A stretch of 64,000 nucleotides of DNA from Nanosynbacter sp963524495. Its GTDB lineage: Bacteria > Patescibacteriota > Saccharimonadia > Saccharimonadales > Saccharimonadaceae. The notes below the pieces were generated by a model. It saw nothing but the letters and a program-made list of their open reading frames with translations. It was not told the origin of the DNA and did not search any database. The stretch is taken from contig CP128407.1 in NCBI GenBank assembly GCA_046846435.1, forward strand, positions 1 to 64,000, given 5' to 3'. The stretch's first letter is position 1; each line of letters starts with the position of its first letter. Positions 25,993-33,458 of the stretch are shown here, in pieces. A program made the translations under genes and the position numbers.

Positions 25993-26400
25993 CTATACGT
26001 CGGTAGAGTTACCACCGAGACCAATTACTGTATTGAGGACAAATTGAATGATGGCGTAAGCAAATAGGGCGACGAGCAGGCCAATGACGGCATAGAGAAT
26101 GGTGTTTTTTGCTGAGGTGACCGCGTCTTTATTGCCACTGGAGACAACGTAGCGAAAACCACCAAAAATCAACATTACCACAGCGAGGATACCGATGAAA
26201 TAGAGCATGATGTTGATAATTTTTTTCACCAACGAGCTGTCACCGTTAGTTAAGTTGGTTGGTACGCCGTCGCCACGCGCGTCATTGATGCCACGAGTGA
26301 CGCCGCCCTCGCCGAGCGCGAACGCTGGAGTGCTCAAAACTACCGTGCCGACACCGATGATCAGCATGATACTAACGATACTTGCGAAAAACCTCTTCAT
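25993..26400 (-). CDS. Type IV secretion pilin-like protein, isolated seventh copy
   Basis: A 135-residue pilin-like protein located 3.7 kb from the six-gene cluster and on the opposite strand. It has a signal peptide (1-28, ending PAFA), a mature N-terminus with RGINDARGDGVPTNL, and two helices around SSGNKDAVTSAKNTILYAVIG. The RGDG-type N-terminus links it to copy 6. The frame is open to 26478, but the ATG at 26400 begins a well-formed signal peptide. Separate placement could allow separate control, perhaps of a minor pilin or of a second pilus. Confidence 0.83.
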   Translation of the reverse strand: MKRFFASIVSIMLIIGVGTVVLSTPAFALGEGGVTRGINDARGDGVPTNLTNGDSSLVKKIINIMLYFIGILAVVMLIFGGFRYVVSSGNKDAVTSAKNTILYAVIGLLVALFAYAIIQFVLNTVIGLGGNSTDV

Positions 26401-26508
26401 GCGCGTTATTATCCTCTTTCTTGGGTTTATTGTCAAGTTTTGCGGCCCGCCTGTCAGCCGCGGGGCTAGCCAGGCCACTACTTCTATGATACACTATTTT
26501 TGGCTCAT

Positions 26509-26601
26509 GGAGGAGTACCCAAGTGGCTGAAGGGGACGGTTTGCTAAATCGTTAGTACGGAGAGATCTGTAGCGGGAGTTCGAATCTCCCCTCCTCCGCC
26601 A
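26509..26601 (+). tRNA. tRNA-Ser (anticodon GCT)
   Basis: Plus strand. Acceptor GGAGGAG pairs with CTCCTCC, anticodon loop TTGCTAA (GCT), long variable arm, T-arm AGTTCGAATCT, encoded CCA. No intron. Confidence 0.95.
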
Positions 26602-26717
26602 GAGTTATGCCGCTCTCGTCTCGGTTTATCCGGGACTTATTTTATTTTGTCAGTATGCGGAATGGGTATCGATCGGGAATTCTGGACAGACAGCACCATC
26701 TAAACCAGGAAATATTA

Positions 26718-26746
26718 TTGACAAATTAAAAACCTTATGCTATCAT
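26718..26746 (+). promoter_or_regulatory. Strong promoter before the His-rich gene
   Basis: A perfect TTGACA (26718-26723), a 17-base spacer and TATCAT (26741-26746) with extended TGC. The downstream leader is about 40 bases. The block TTATGCTA around the -10 box is repeated in the promoter at 59893. Confidence 0.7.
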
Positions 26747-26793
26747 CCTAATATTGCTATGGCCAGATCCATAGAAATAAACATAAAACGAAT

Positions 26794-27147
26794 ATGAAAT
26801 ACGTATCACACATTCTCACTACTGCCACCATGGCACTCGGCCTATCGACCAGCCTCGGCGTGTTTTTGCACGACACGAATGTTGATAAGGCGGTTATCTC
26901 TGCTTGGCGGGTTATGAAAGATGCGTATCAGGTTGATGACGACCACCACAGCAAGCCGCATTCCTCGCCGCACACTCACTCTGACCATCACGACTTTTCG
27001 GGGGCGCTAAAAGACGGACAAACCCACCCGCGGACGACACCGCGCAGCGCTGATCGTAAGCATATACACACCAAGCTCGTCAGCCGCGGTGGTGATGGTG
27101 ACATTGACGGGCATCGCCTGATGGTTGATCCGATTAGCGTGAGCTGA
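26794..27147 (+). CDS. Small secreted His-rich protein
   Basis: Unrecognised 117-residue protein with an N-terminal hydrophobic signal-like segment (about 5-25) and a striking His/Asp/Ser-rich stretch at about residues 48-70 (with DDDHHSKPHSS and HTHSDHHD), followed by a polar, basic tail. Such clusters often bind zinc, copper or nickel ions, which makes a metal-binding exterior protein plausible, but this is inference from composition. It has one of the best promoters in the window, so it may be well expressed. Its last 14 bases overlap the end of valS on the other strand. Confidence 0.6.
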   Translation: MKYVSHILTTATMALGLSTSLGVFLHDTNVDKAVISAWRVMKDAYQVDDDHHSKPHSSPHTHSDHHDFSGALKDGQTHPRTTPRSADRKHIHTKLVSRGGDGDIDGHRLMVDPISVS

Positions 27148-29689
27148 TGACTTCGAGCTCACTGATAAAGCGCTGGATGAGCTTTTCTTGCTCAGCTAGC
27201 TGTTGGCGAGTTTCCTCGACGAGATAGGCTGGCGCCTTTTCGATATAGGTTGGATTATCCAGCCGTGCTTGAAGGTTTGACAGGGTTCGTCGCGCTTCGT
27301 TTAGCCGCACTTCCAGATCGGTCTGGTGCTGATAGAGCGTCTTTTCATCAATATCCAGCCACGCTTCCCTGTTTGCCGCCGCCAACCTAAGGCCACGTGG
27401 TTGGTCGGTGTGTGCAATTGACTCCAGGCGCATGAGGTGTTTGATAGTGTCTTGATTGTCGGCAATGAGGCTGTCATTACCGTATAGCAGTCGGTATTTT
27501 TTGTTGCCCGGCAGTTCAGCAATCACCCAGCGGCCTTCGGCGACTAGCGTTTTCAGCTGTTCAAACTGCTCAGCGGCAATGGGGTCGAACTTTTCTGGGG
27601 TTGGCCAATGGTCGCGCATCAAGATACCGTCGGTGTAGTTAAGCGTCTGCCAAATTGTCTCGGTGACGAATGGCGCAAACGGATGAGCGATTTTCAGGCT
27701 GGTTGCCAGCGCCCAGGATAACAGCGGGCGGTTGATGGCGGTTTTTGATGATTCGATGTACCAATCAGCTAAGTCGTCCCAAATAGCGTGATAGACTGTG
27801 TCTGCGGCTTCAGAAAAGCGGTACTGCTCCAGGCGGACAGCGACGTTATTGGCGGCGTCGTTCAGCTGGCGGATAATCCAGTGGTCGGCCGGCGTCTGCG
27901 GCTCCAGGTCAACGATTTGGTGTTCATCGCCGATTTGCGCCTCGACGAAACGAGCGATATTCCACAGCTTATTACAGAAATTGCGAGCAGCGATAACCGC
28001 GCCCTTGTTGAAGGCTTGGTGCTGGGCCGGCGCGCGGCCAGCGATGATGCCCATGCGGGTGGCGTCCGAGCCAAATTCTGAGACTAGCTCCATTGGATTG
28101 ATGACATTACCCTTGGATTTGGACATTTTTTGATTGTGTTCATCATTGACCATACCGTGCAAATAGACGTCCTTGAACGGCAGTTTGCCGGTGCGGTACA
28201 GACTGAGCATAATCATGCGCGCTACCCATGCCCGCATAATGTCCATGCCAGTTTCCATCAGGTTGGTTGGAAAATATTTGGCTAGTTCCCCGCCGTTTAG
28301 ATAATCGGTAACAATGTATGGCCACTGCCCAGACGAGAACCAGGTATCAAAAGTATCCTCTTCCCTGATATATGTTGTGCCATTTACAACTATTTTTCGT
28401 TCGTCGGTACGAATGTTAAATATCCAATCGCGCGGGTCGCTTTCATTAACAAATGCCGGAATCGGGATGCCCCACGGGATTTGCCGAGAGATATTCCAAT
28501 CTTTCAATTGTTTAAGATAAGCGATGAGTTCTTTACGTTTGGCGGCTGGATAAAAGGTAATCTCTTCCCTCTCTAAGGCTTCAATGGCTGGCTGAGCCAA
28601 CGGCTGCATTTTAATAAACCACTGCTCCTTAACCATCGGCTCGATGACGCTGCCGCATTTGTAACAATGTCCGACGGCATGTTCAATGTCTGTTTCGCCG
28701 CGGCGCAGCTCCAATGACTCCAAGGCTGCCAACACACGAATACGGGCTTCTGCCGGCGTCAGGCCTAGGAATTGTGGCGGTACGTTGACCATCGTACCCT
28801 CTTGGCTGATGATTTGCTTGAGCGGCAGATGGTGGCGCTGGGCCATCTCGAAGTCGTTCGGGTCGTGTGCCGGTGTAATTTTCACTGCGCCAGTGCCATA
28901 GTCCATATCGACGTACTCGTCGGCGATAATCGGGATTTCCTCGTCAGTGATTGGCAATAAAATTCGCGTGCCGATGAGGTGTTTGTAACGCTCGTCATCC
29001 GGGTGAACAGCCACTGCCACGTCGCCCAGCATGGTCTCCGGCCGCGTAGTGGCGACTACGATTTCACCGATTTTATCCAGTGTCGGATAAGCGATTTGCC
29101 ACAACTTCCCCTTTTCATTTTTATGTTCAACCTCGATGTCGGCGAAGCTAGTTTGGTGTTTGGTGCAATAATTAACGATTCGCTCGCCGCGATATACCAG
29201 ACCATCATCCCACAGCTTTTTGAAGGTCTCATACACGGTGGCGATGACTTTATCGTCCAGTGTAAAGGTCAAATGCTGCCAAGAGGCGCTGACGCCTAGA
29301 GCGCGCAGCTGCAACTCCATGTTACCGCGTTTTTCTTCAACAAATTGCCAAACCTGGTCGTACAGTTGTTCACGTGAAAAGTCAAAACGGCTTTTTCCCC
29401 GTTTTGCTAGTTCTTTTTCGTAGACTACCCACGTCTCAAAGCCAGCATGATCTGCCCCAGGAATAAATACCGCATCATCGCCCTTCATGCGGTGATAGCG
29501 AATCATAATATCCTTCAAATTCATGTCTAGAGCGTGGCCGATGTGCAAGTTACCATTGGCGTTGGGCGGTGGCATGACGATGGAGTACGGTTTGCCGGTG
29601 CCGGTCGGCTCTAATGCGCCGCTGGTTTCCCACATGGCGTAGATGTTTGGTTCGTAATCGTTTGGGGTGTATTGTTTGGCTAGTTGCAT
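27134..29689 (-). CDS. valS: Valyl-tRNA synthetase
   Basis: ValS attaches valine to tRNA-Val in the cytoplasm. The 851-residue class I synthetase shows the HIGH motif in NANGNLHIGHALD (about 40-52), the editing domain with ATTRPETMLGD (about 215), a Cys-bearing GHCYKCG insertion, DWNISRQIPWGIPIP, the KMSKS loop (about 530) and the C-terminal coiled-coil arm (about 785-850), all as in family members. It begins at an ATG that lies 13-64 bases after two large palindromes (see the parS-like feature). No T-box was seen. A TATAAT box with extended TGG at 29805-29810 on the minus strand could start a leader of about 110 bases. Confidence 0.96.
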   Translation of the reverse strand: MQLAKQYTPNDYEPNIYAMWETSGALEPTGTGKPYSIVMPPPNANGNLHIGHALDMNLKDIMIRYHRMKGDDAVFIPGADHAGFETWVVYEKELAKRGKSRFDFSREQLYDQVWQFVEEKRGNMELQLRALGVSASWQHLTFTLDDKVIATVYETFKKLWDDGLVYRGERIVNYCTKHQTSFADIEVEHKNEKGKLWQIAYPTLDKIGEIVVATTRPETMLGDVAVAVHPDDERYKHLIGTRILLPITDEEIPIIADEYVDMDYGTGAVKITPAHDPNDFEMAQRHHLPLKQIISQEGTMVNVPPQFLGLTPAEARIRVLAALESLELRRGETDIEHAVGHCYKCGSVIEPMVKEQWFIKMQPLAQPAIEALEREEITFYPAAKRKELIAYLKQLKDWNISRQIPWGIPIPAFVNESDPRDWIFNIRTDERKIVVNGTTYIREEDTFDTWFSSGQWPYIVTDYLNGGELAKYFPTNLMETGMDIMRAWVARMIMLSLYRTGKLPFKDVYLHGMVNDEHNQKMSKSKGNVINPMELVSEFGSDATRMGIIAGRAPAQHQAFNKGAVIAARNFCNKLWNIARFVEAQIGDEHQIVDLEPQTPADHWIIRQLNDAANNVAVRLEQYRFSEAADTVYHAIWDDLADWYIESSKTAINRPLLSWALATSLKIAHPFAPFVTETIWQTLNYTDGILMRDHWPTPEKFDPIAAEQFEQLKTLVAEGRWVIAELPGNKKYRLLYGNDSLIADNQDTIKHLMRLESIAHTDQPRGLRLAAANREAWLDIDEKTLYQHQTDLEVRLNEARRTLSNLQARLDNPTYIEKAPAYLVEETRQQLAEQEKLIQRFISELEVISSR
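29369..29378. repeat. Third parS-like palindrome, inside valS
   Basis: TTCACGTGAA within TGTTCACGTGAAAAGT (29367-29382). It shares the TTCACGTGAA core with the two palindromes upstream of valS and lies 330 bases from them, inside the coding region. Confidence 0.35.
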
Positions 29690-29701
29690 GAATAATTCCT
29701 A

Positions 29702-29754
29702 CTTTTCACGTGAAAAGCGAGCATCGCTACCGTCAAGATTTTTCACGTGAAAAC
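29702..29754. repeat. Two parS-like palindromes upstream of valS
   Basis: CTTTTCACGTGAAAAG (29702-29717) and TTTTTCACGTGAAAAC (29739-29754) share the 14-base palindrome TTTTCACGTGAAAA, with centres 37 bases apart. The 12-base core TTTCACGTGAAA is identical to the centre of the widely conserved ParB-binding site parS (TGTTTCACGTGAAACA). They lie about 30 kb from the probable origin. They could also be an operator for valS. Confidence 0.55.
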
Positions 29755-29804
29755 TCAGACAATAGGCGTAAATGATCTCTCCACACGGTTATATTACCAA
29801 GTCA

Positions 29805-29810
29805 ATTATA
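29805..29810 (-). promoter_or_regulatory. Extended -10 box, probable valS promoter
   Basis: Minus-strand TGGTATAAT, with only a weak -35 region. It would put the two palindromes inside the valS leader RNA or just downstream of the transcription start. Confidence 0.4.
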
Positions 29811-29860
29811 CCACAGAAAAAGGGGCGGCAAAACCGCGGACGATGCTTGGCTGGGGGGTG

Positions 29861-30784
29861 TTAACGCAGCGCTTGGTAGGTGCGGTACAGCCAGTAGCGG
29901 CCGCGCTGCAATGGCAAATCCCAAGCACCGGCAAAAGTAACGTCGTGCCCGCCAAATGAGCGTTTGAACTTGGTGAAGCCGGCCCACGGATGGTTCTTGT
30001 CGGCGCCATCCGGAGCAATGCCGTAAAGATCGGCAGTGGTTAATCCGCGCTGCTGAGCGTCAATGATTGCCTCGGCCAGCAGGGCGGTGCCAGCGTTGAG
30101 CTTGCGGTGAGCTGGATCTGATGAGGCGCCAGCGTGGGCGTAATATAGTGTGTCGCTGCTGTGATAAAACAGAGCGGCAGCGATGGGTTGATTATCAAGC
30201 GTGGCGTAGTACAGCGTGGCGGCGCCGAGTGGGAAGAGGGTGGTTGCTTGCTGTCGAAAATAACTATCAGGGTGCGGCGTAATGCCGCGCTGCCGGGCGA
30301 CCTCGTGGACAAATTTCAGCAAGATATCAATGTCGTGCGGGTCGGTCGAGCGGTGGACGGCGACACCTTTTTTATGATAATTGCGGTACACATTACGAAC
30401 TGGCTGCGCCATATGGGCGATCAGCTGGTCTTGCGGCTGAGTCAAGTCAATGATGTGCGAATGCTCGGGCTGGAGCTTTTGGTAGGTAACCTTTTTCCAG
30501 CCGTGAGCTTGGAGATAGGCGGCAAAGTCGAGGTTGGTTGGCTCGACGCGCAGGAAGGTAACGCGGTGTTCTTTACCAAGTTGAGTTAAGGAATTAAGGG
30601 CTGCTGCCAGTGAATGTTCGTCATCGGCAGTCGGGCCGTACGGGCAATACAGTCGGGAATTACCGGTACTGCGCTCTAAAATGGCCAAGTATTGCCAACC
30701 CGGGCCGCTATCGCGAAAGGTGGTGCGGCCGAGCGATTCCTGAAAAGCTTGCCAGGCGGTTGATTGTAAAAAATGTTGGTTCAT
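29861..30784 (-). CDS. FemAB/FemX-type peptidoglycan aminoacyltransferase
   Basis: A 307-residue protein of the FemAB (GNAT-like) family. These enzymes move amino acids from charged tRNA onto the lipid II peptide to build interpeptide bridges. Family signs include the start FLQSTAWQAFQESLG, the middle NVYRNYHKKGVAVHRS, the second half with GAATLYYATLDNQPIAAALFY, LNAGTALLAEAIIDAQQRG and the C-terminal GIAPDGADKNHPWAGFTKFK and FGG end. It follows tsaD after 18 bases in the same direction and so is probably in its operon. Presence of a bridge enzyme fits an L-Lys-type wall in place of directly linked diaminopimelate, in line with the changed MurE motif nearby (inference). Confidence 0.88.
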   Translation of the reverse strand: MNQHFLQSTAWQAFQESLGRTTFRDSGPGWQYLAILERSTGNSRLYCPYGPTADDEHSLAAALNSLTQLGKEHRVTFLRVEPTNLDFAAYLQAHGWKKVTYQKLQPEHSHIIDLTQPQDQLIAHMAQPVRNVYRNYHKKGVAVHRSTDPHDIDILLKFVHEVARQRGITPHPDSYFRQQATTLFPLGAATLYYATLDNQPIAAALFYHSSDTLYYAHAGASSDPAHRKLNAGTALLAEAIIDAQQRGLTTADLYGIAPDGADKNHPWAGFTKFKRSFGGHDVTFAGAWDLPLQRGRYWLYRTYQALR

Positions 30785-30802
30785 GTTGTAATCCTCACAA
30801 CG

Positions 30803-32116
30803 TTAGATTGCTGTCATTGATAAACTTGGTTGCACTTCCAGGTCGTACGGGTCGGTGGGCTGGTCAATGTGGGCGCGGAAATAACCGAGCGTGGCGATCA
30901 TGGCGGCGTTGTCGGTGCAGAGCTGGATCGGTGCGTACTCGATGGTGATGGGCAAGGCCCGGCGCAGTTGGCGGCGTAATTCTTGGTTGGCGGCGACGCC
31001 ACCGGCGATGACGACGGAGGCAGGCTGGAAATTGTCATAAGCTTTCTTAGTCTTATCGACCAGGGTTTTAACGGCGGTGTACTGGAAACTGGCTGCCATA
31101 TTATGCCGTAGTTCGTCGGTTACTAGAGCAGGAAGCTCGTGCGACGGGAAAGTGAAGTCTTTGCCCACCTTGCGCTGAACGGTCCTCAGAACGGCTGTCT
31201 TGAGGCCAGAGAAGGAAAAATCGTACTCACCGGCGAGCTTGGCGATAGGTAAGTGAAAGGCACGGGGATCGCCGAGTTTGGCTGCTTTGGCGATGGCAGG
31301 GCCGCCAGGGTAGGGCAGGCCAATGATTTTAGCAACCTTGTCGAACGCCTCGCCAACGGCGTCATCTTGGGTTTGGCCGATGAGCTGGTAGTCGCCGTGG
31401 TTCTGGAACAGGACGAGTTGCGAATGCCCGCCAGAGACGATGAGGGCGAGGAGGGGAAAGGCGGGTTGATGATATGGCAGGATAAGGTTAAGGCAAGCTG
31501 GCGACCTCTCATCGGTGCCGATGGTTTTGCGGACGGCGCTGCCGGATGCATTCGGCGCAGAGGAGACGGTTGCCAGTTGCCGGCTAGAGGCAGGGACGTC
31601 CGCCTCGGAGTACTCTTTACAGGTGGCTTCGCCAGCCCGTGGCGTTCGGCTGACGGGGCTTGGCGCGCCCGTCACAGCCTCCTCAAAGACGACTGCTGAG
31701 GTTGGCTCGACAGTTTTTGACTTGTCAATAATATGGCGAGATCCTTGTTTTGTCACAAAATTAGCATACACATGCGCCTCGACATGGTGTATCTTGTAGA
31801 GCGGCTTATTGTGAATGATGGCGAGGGTGCGGGCGGCGAGCGTGCCGATGAGCAGCGAGCCGATCAGGCCGGGCGCGTAGGTGACGGCTATGGCGTCGAT
31901 GTCATCCCAGGTGCAGCCGGCATCAGACAAAGCCTTTTTAATGACCGGGTTGATAACTTCCAGGTGGCTGCGGGCGGCAATTTCCGGGATAACGCCACCG
32001 TATTCAGCATGGATGTCAATTTGGGAATTGACCACATTAGAAAGCAAGCGTTCGCCGTCTTCAACGACCGCCGCCGCCGTTTCGTCGCAGCTGGACTCAA
32101 TTCCCAAAATCCTCAT
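30803..32116 (-). CDS. tsaD: tRNA threonylcarbamoyladenosine synthase TsaD with large insertion
   Basis: TsaD transfers the threonylcarbamoyl group to A37 of ANN-reading tRNAs, with TsaB, TsaC and TsaE. The family features are present: GIESSCDET at the start, the HHVEAH metal-binding motif (110-115), LIVSGGHSQLVL (225-236), VGEAFDKVAK, GGVAANQELR and the C-terminal CTDNAAMIA. The 437-residue length is about 90 above normal because of a stretch at about residues 122-218, rich in Ser/Ala/Thr/Pro, between the HHVEAH motif and PLLALIVSGG. The inserted DNA is GC-rich. A TGCTATAAT box eight bases before the ATG implies a leaderless mRNA. Confidence 0.95.
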   Translation of the reverse strand: MRILGIESSCDETAAAVVEDGERLLSNVVNSQIDIHAEYGGVIPEIAARSHLEVINPVIKKALSDAGCTWDDIDAIAVTYAPGLIGSLLIGTLAARTLAIIHNKPLYKIHHVEAHVYANFVTKQGSRHIIDKSKTVEPTSAVVFEEAVTGAPSPVSRTPRAGEATCKEYSEADVPASSRQLATVSSAPNASGSAVRKTIGTDERSPACLNLILPYHQPAFPLLALIVSGGHSQLVLFQNHGDYQLIGQTQDDAVGEAFDKVAKIIGLPYPGGPAIAKAAKLGDPRAFHLPIAKLAGEYDFSFSGLKTAVLRTVQRKVGKDFTFPSHELPALVTDELRHNMAASFQYTAVKTLVDKTKKAYDNFQPASVVIAGGVAANQELRRQLRRALPITIEYAPIQLCTDNAAMIATLGYFRAHIDQPTDPYDLEVQPSLSMTAI

Positions 32117-32124
32117 TTGCTTTT

Positions 32125-32150
32125 ATTATAGCAAATATAAGTGGTAAAAT
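32125..32150. promoter_or_regulatory. Divergent leaderless promoters of tsaD and the murE-like gene
   Basis: Between the divergent ATGs (32116 minus, 32157 plus) lie only 40 bases. The minus-strand TGCTATAAT (-10 at 32125-32130) is eight bases from the tsaD ATG. The plus-strand TGGTAAAAT (-10 at 32145-32150) is six bases from the murE ATG. Neither gene has a ribosome site. Confidence 0.65.
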
Positions 32151-32156
32151 AGGGAC

Positions 32157-33455
32157 ATGAAAGCCACATTGGTGAAATTTGTGAGGAAGGTGCTGCCGGG
32201 CGGGATGCTGCGGCGGTTAGAAAATGGGTATCGGCGGTTGCGTGTCAAGCTGGTTAGCGCGCGGTATGGTAATCCGTCAAAGCACCTCAGGGTGATCGCG
32301 GTGACGGGGACAAATGGCAAGACGACAACGTCGTGCTATATCAATGAGATTTTGAAAGAAGCTCATTTCACGACCGCGATGTTTACCACAGCGGTGATCG
32401 AGGTGGCGGGTGAGCGAAAACTTAACGACCTCAATGCCACGGTGGCGAGTACGGCGCGGATGCAGCGGTTTTTCCGTGACGCCAAGCGGGCGAACGCTGA
32501 CTACGTGGTGCTGGAGGTGACGAGTCATGCGCTGGATCAGCACAAGCTGGACGGCGTGTCGATTGAGGCAGCGGTGATGACGAATTTGACGCAGGATCAC
32601 CTGGATTATCACAAGACGATGGAAGAGTACGCGGCGGCCAAGGGTAAGCTGTTTCAGCTGCGGCCGCGGTTTATCGTGCTCAACCGCGACGATGAGTGGT
32701 ACGATTATTTCAATCAGTTTGTCGCCAGCGAGCAAAAGATGACGTACGGTCGAAGTGTGGAGGCTGAGGCAAAAATTACCCATGTCAAGTTGTACCGCAA
32801 GGGCACCGAGGCCGACGTAGTGCTGGATCATCAGACACACTTGGAGTTGGCGACGAATCTGCCGGGCGAGTTCAACGTGATGAATATGACGGCCGCGACG
32901 ACGCTGGCGTATCTATTAGGCGTCAAGCTGGAGGATATCCAGGAGGGCGTAGCCAATGTCGAAGCGGTGCCAGGGCGGTTTGAGCGAGCGGTTGAGGGGC
33001 TAGGCTATGACGTGATCGTTGATTATGCTCATACGCCGGATGCGCTGGAAAAACTGCTGGCGGCGGCCCGCGGCATCACCAAGCAGCGGGTGATCTTGGT
33101 GTTCGGGGCGTGTGGTGATCGTGATCAGGGCAAGCGGCCGATTATGGGCGAGATCGCGGCGCGTGGGGCGGATCGGATTTTCCTGACTGACGAGGAGAGC
33201 TATAACGAAGATCCGGAGCAAATTCGACGGATGTTGATGGAGGGAATTGAGCGCGGTCGCGGCGATGCAAAAACGACGGAGATTGCCGACCGGCGCCAGG
33301 CAATTGAGCGGGCGCTTGGCTGTGCCAAGAAGGGCGATATGGTGCTGATCACCGGCATGGGCCACGAGCAATATCGGATCGTCAATGGTCAGCGGCTGCC
33401 GTGGAATGATGGCCAGGTGGTACGCGAGATCGTTGGTCAGGAACGGGCGGCGTGA
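32157..33455 (+). CDS. murE: MurE-like Mur ligase lacking the N-terminal domain
   Basis: MurE adds the third amino acid of the peptidoglycan stem peptide to UDP-MurNAc-Ala-Glu. The 432 residues contain the P-loop VTGTNGKTTT (49-58), EVTSHAL, NLTQDHLDYH, the carbamylated-Lys segment AAKGKLF, VDYAHTPDALEKLL, GACGDRDQGKRP and TGMGHEQY. Two things are odd. The P-loop lies at residue 51, against about 110 in typical MurE, so the domain that holds the UDP substrate is missing. And the diaminopimelate-recognition motif DNPR is replaced (LTDEESYNEDP), which suggests lysine or another third residue. The start is fixed by the leaderless promoter six bases upstream. The next gene follows after three bases. 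Confidence 0.88.
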   Translation: MKATLVKFVRKVLPGGMLRRLENGYRRLRVKLVSARYGNPSKHLRVIAVTGTNGKTTTSCYINEILKEAHFTTAMFTTAVIEVAGERKLNDLNATVASTARMQRFFRDAKRANADYVVLEVTSHALDQHKLDGVSIEAAVMTNLTQDHLDYHKTMEEYAAAKGKLFQLRPRFIVLNRDDEWYDYFNQFVASEQKMTYGRSVEAEAKITHVKLYRKGTEADVVLDHQTHLELATNLPGEFNVMNMTAATTLAYLLGVKLEDIQEGVANVEAVPGRFERAVEGLGYDVIVDYAHTPDALEKLLAAARGITKQRVILVFGACGDRDQGKRPIMGEIAARGADRIFLTDEESYNEDPEQIRRMLMEGIERGRGDAKTTEIADRRQAIERALGCAKKGDMVLITGMGHEQYRIVNGQRLPWNDGQVVREIVGQERAA

Positions 33456-33458
33456 GGT

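Noticed and set aside
29690..29860. T-box riboswitch before valS
   Set aside because: No specifier loop, T-box sequence or terminator hairpin; the palindromes have no loop and fit protein binding better.
31253..31699. 148-codon plus-strand frame opposite tsaD
   Set aside because: It is antisense to conserved TsaD motifs and has no start signal; GC-rich sequence alone explains the long frame.
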